Assembly: GCA_013698055.1 (NCBI GenBank)
Contig: JACCVS010000244.1
Location: 1-6,979, forward strand
Direction: 5' to 3'
Origin: Acidobacteriota bacterium
Lineage (GTDB): Bacteria; Acidobacteriota; Blastocatellia; Pyrinomonadales; Pyrinomonadaceae
DNA: 6,979 nucleotides
Shown here: piece by piece, positions 5,987 through 6,979 of the stretch
How positions within the stretch are numbered: position 1 is the stretch's first letter
Layout: each line of letters opens with the position of its first letter
Position numbers and translations under genes: made by a program
Notes under the pieces: generated by a model
What the model saw: the letters and a program-made list of their open reading frames with translations, nothing else
Database searches by the model: none
What the model was told of the DNA's origin: nothing

Positions 5987-6979
5987 ATGACTACTTTGTG
6001 GCAAGACATACGGTTCGCGGTGCGGATGCTGTTGAAGAACTGGACTGTGACGGCGGTCATCATCGTCGTGCTGGGTCTCGGCATCGGCGTCAACACTGCG
6101 ATCTTCAGCGTGGTCAACGCGGCGCTCCTGCGCCCGCTGCCTTACGACGACCCGGACAGACTGGCCTGGCTTTCGGAAGACAGTCCGCAAGTGCCGCAGA
6201 TGTCTATCTCGTACCCGAACTTCCTCGACTGGCGCGAGCAGAACACAGTGTTTTCGGGAATCGCCGCGACGCAGTTCCGCAGCCTTAATCTGACGGGTGC
6301 GGACGCTCCGGAGCGTTTATCGGGAAGAGCCGTGTCGGCGAACTTCTTTGATTTGCTCGGCGTCAAGCCCGCGCTTGGTCGCAGCTTCATAGCTGACGAA
6401 GACCGCCCCGGCGGAACCCGTGTCTGCCTTATCAGCAACGGCTTGTGGCAGCGCCGTTTCGGCTCGGAGACCGGAATCGTCGGCCAGCAATTATCGCTGA
6501 GCGGCGAGAGCCACACGGTTATCGGGGTGCTGCCGGAGGGTTATCGTTTCGGAACGCCGACCGACGTGTTCGTGCCCATCGGCCTGCGCGCCGACGAGAT
6601 GAAGGAGCGCGGGAGCCACCCCGGCATCTACGCGATTGCGCGCATGAAGCCGGGCGTGACAGTCGAGGCGGCGCGCGCCGAAATCGTCCGCATTGCCGAG
6701 CGCATCGCGACGCAGTACGGGATGCAGGGCAACAGTGCGGCGCTGACGCCGCTGCACGAGTTTCTCGTTAATGACGTGCGGACCTCGCTGCTCGTGCTCC
6801 TGGTCGCGGTCGGCTTCGTGCTCGCCATCGCGTGCGCCAACGTCGCGAACCTCCTGCTCGCGCGCGCCGCGTCGCGGAAGAAGGAGGTGGCGATTCGCAC
6901 CGCGCTCGGCGCGGGCCGCTGGCGCATCATCCGCCAACTCCTGACGGAGAGTGTGCTGCTCTCGCTGATCGGCGGTGGC
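5987..6979 (+). CDS. ADOP-type duplicated orphan ABC permease, N-terminal part (3' end outside window)
   Basis: The frame is open from ATG 5987 to the right edge, 331 codons with no stop. The N-terminus MTTLWQDIRFAVRMLLKN closely matches that of the 650 gene. The first membrane segment is at about 20-48. A periplasmic MacB_PCD-type domain covers about 50-265 and includes YPNFLDWREQN (76-86), ANFFDLLGVKPALGRSF (118-134) and LWQRRFGS (153-160). A second membrane segment lies at about 267-292, followed by the cytoplasmic turn KKEVAIRTALGAGRWRIIRQ (298-317) and the beginning of a third segment. By comparison with the 650 gene about 490 residues are missing, including the whole second half. Its periplasmic domain has diverged clearly from that of the 650 protein while the membrane parts stay alike. 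This fits different ligands or partners for the paralogues, which is inference. Confidence 0.92.
   Translation, partial: MTTLWQDIRFAVRMLLKNWTVTAVIIVVLGLGIGVNTAIFSVVNAALLRPLPYDDPDRLAWLSEDSPQVPQMSISYPNFLDWREQNTVFSGIAATQFRSLNLTGADAPERLSGRAVSANFFDLLGVKPALGRSFIADEDRPGGTRVCLISNGLWQRRFGSETGIVGQQLSLSGESHTVIGVLPEGYRFGTPTDVFVPIGLRADEMKERGSHPGIYAIARMKPGVTVEAARAEIVRIAERIATQYGMQGNSAALTPLHEFLVNDVRTSLLVLLVAVGFVLAIACANVANLLLARAASRKKEVAIRTALGAGRWRIIRQLLTESVLLSLIGGG

Overview
The window looks like Acidobacteriota DNA, possibly from the Blastocatellia/Pyrinomonas side, though the class is a weak guess. The main reason is three co-directional genes of the ADOP type (acidobacterial duplicated orphan permease). 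These are long FtsX/MacB-like permeases with two permease halves in one chain and no ABC ATPase beside them. A secreted 29-residue-repeat protein of a kind I associate with Acidobacteriota fits the same origin. This is recognition of protein families by eye; no database search was made.

All genes are on the + strand. Positions 3-632 hold the 3' end of one ADOP permease. Positions 650-3115 hold a complete 821-residue ADOP permease. Positions 3166-3318 hold a tiny ORF that is almost only a signal peptide. Positions 3335-4435 encode an exported S41-family (C-terminal/tricorn-like) serine peptidase. Positions 4503-5921 encode an exported protein with eight tandem 29-residue repeats between two similar beta-type domains. 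A third ADOP permease starts at 5987 and runs off the right edge. Gaps between genes are 17 to 67 bases and contain no convincing terminator or promoter, so the block may be one transcript.

The ADOP permeases are membrane proteins with large periplasmic domains. The peptidase and the repeat protein both carry signal peptides, so everything here points to the cell envelope. ADOP substrates are unknown, and no ATPase is encoded in the window; any energy source would have to come from elsewhere in the genome. A functional link between the permeases, the peptidase and the repeat protein is inferred only from proximity, orientation and shared localisation.

The parts most worth a second look are: the symmetrical beta-domain / repeats / beta-domain design of the 4503-5921 protein and the 174-base higher-order duplication inside its repeats; the tiny signal-peptide ORF whose stop codon overlaps the ribosome binding site of the peptidase gene; and the lower G+C of the peptidase gene between G+C-rich permease genes.
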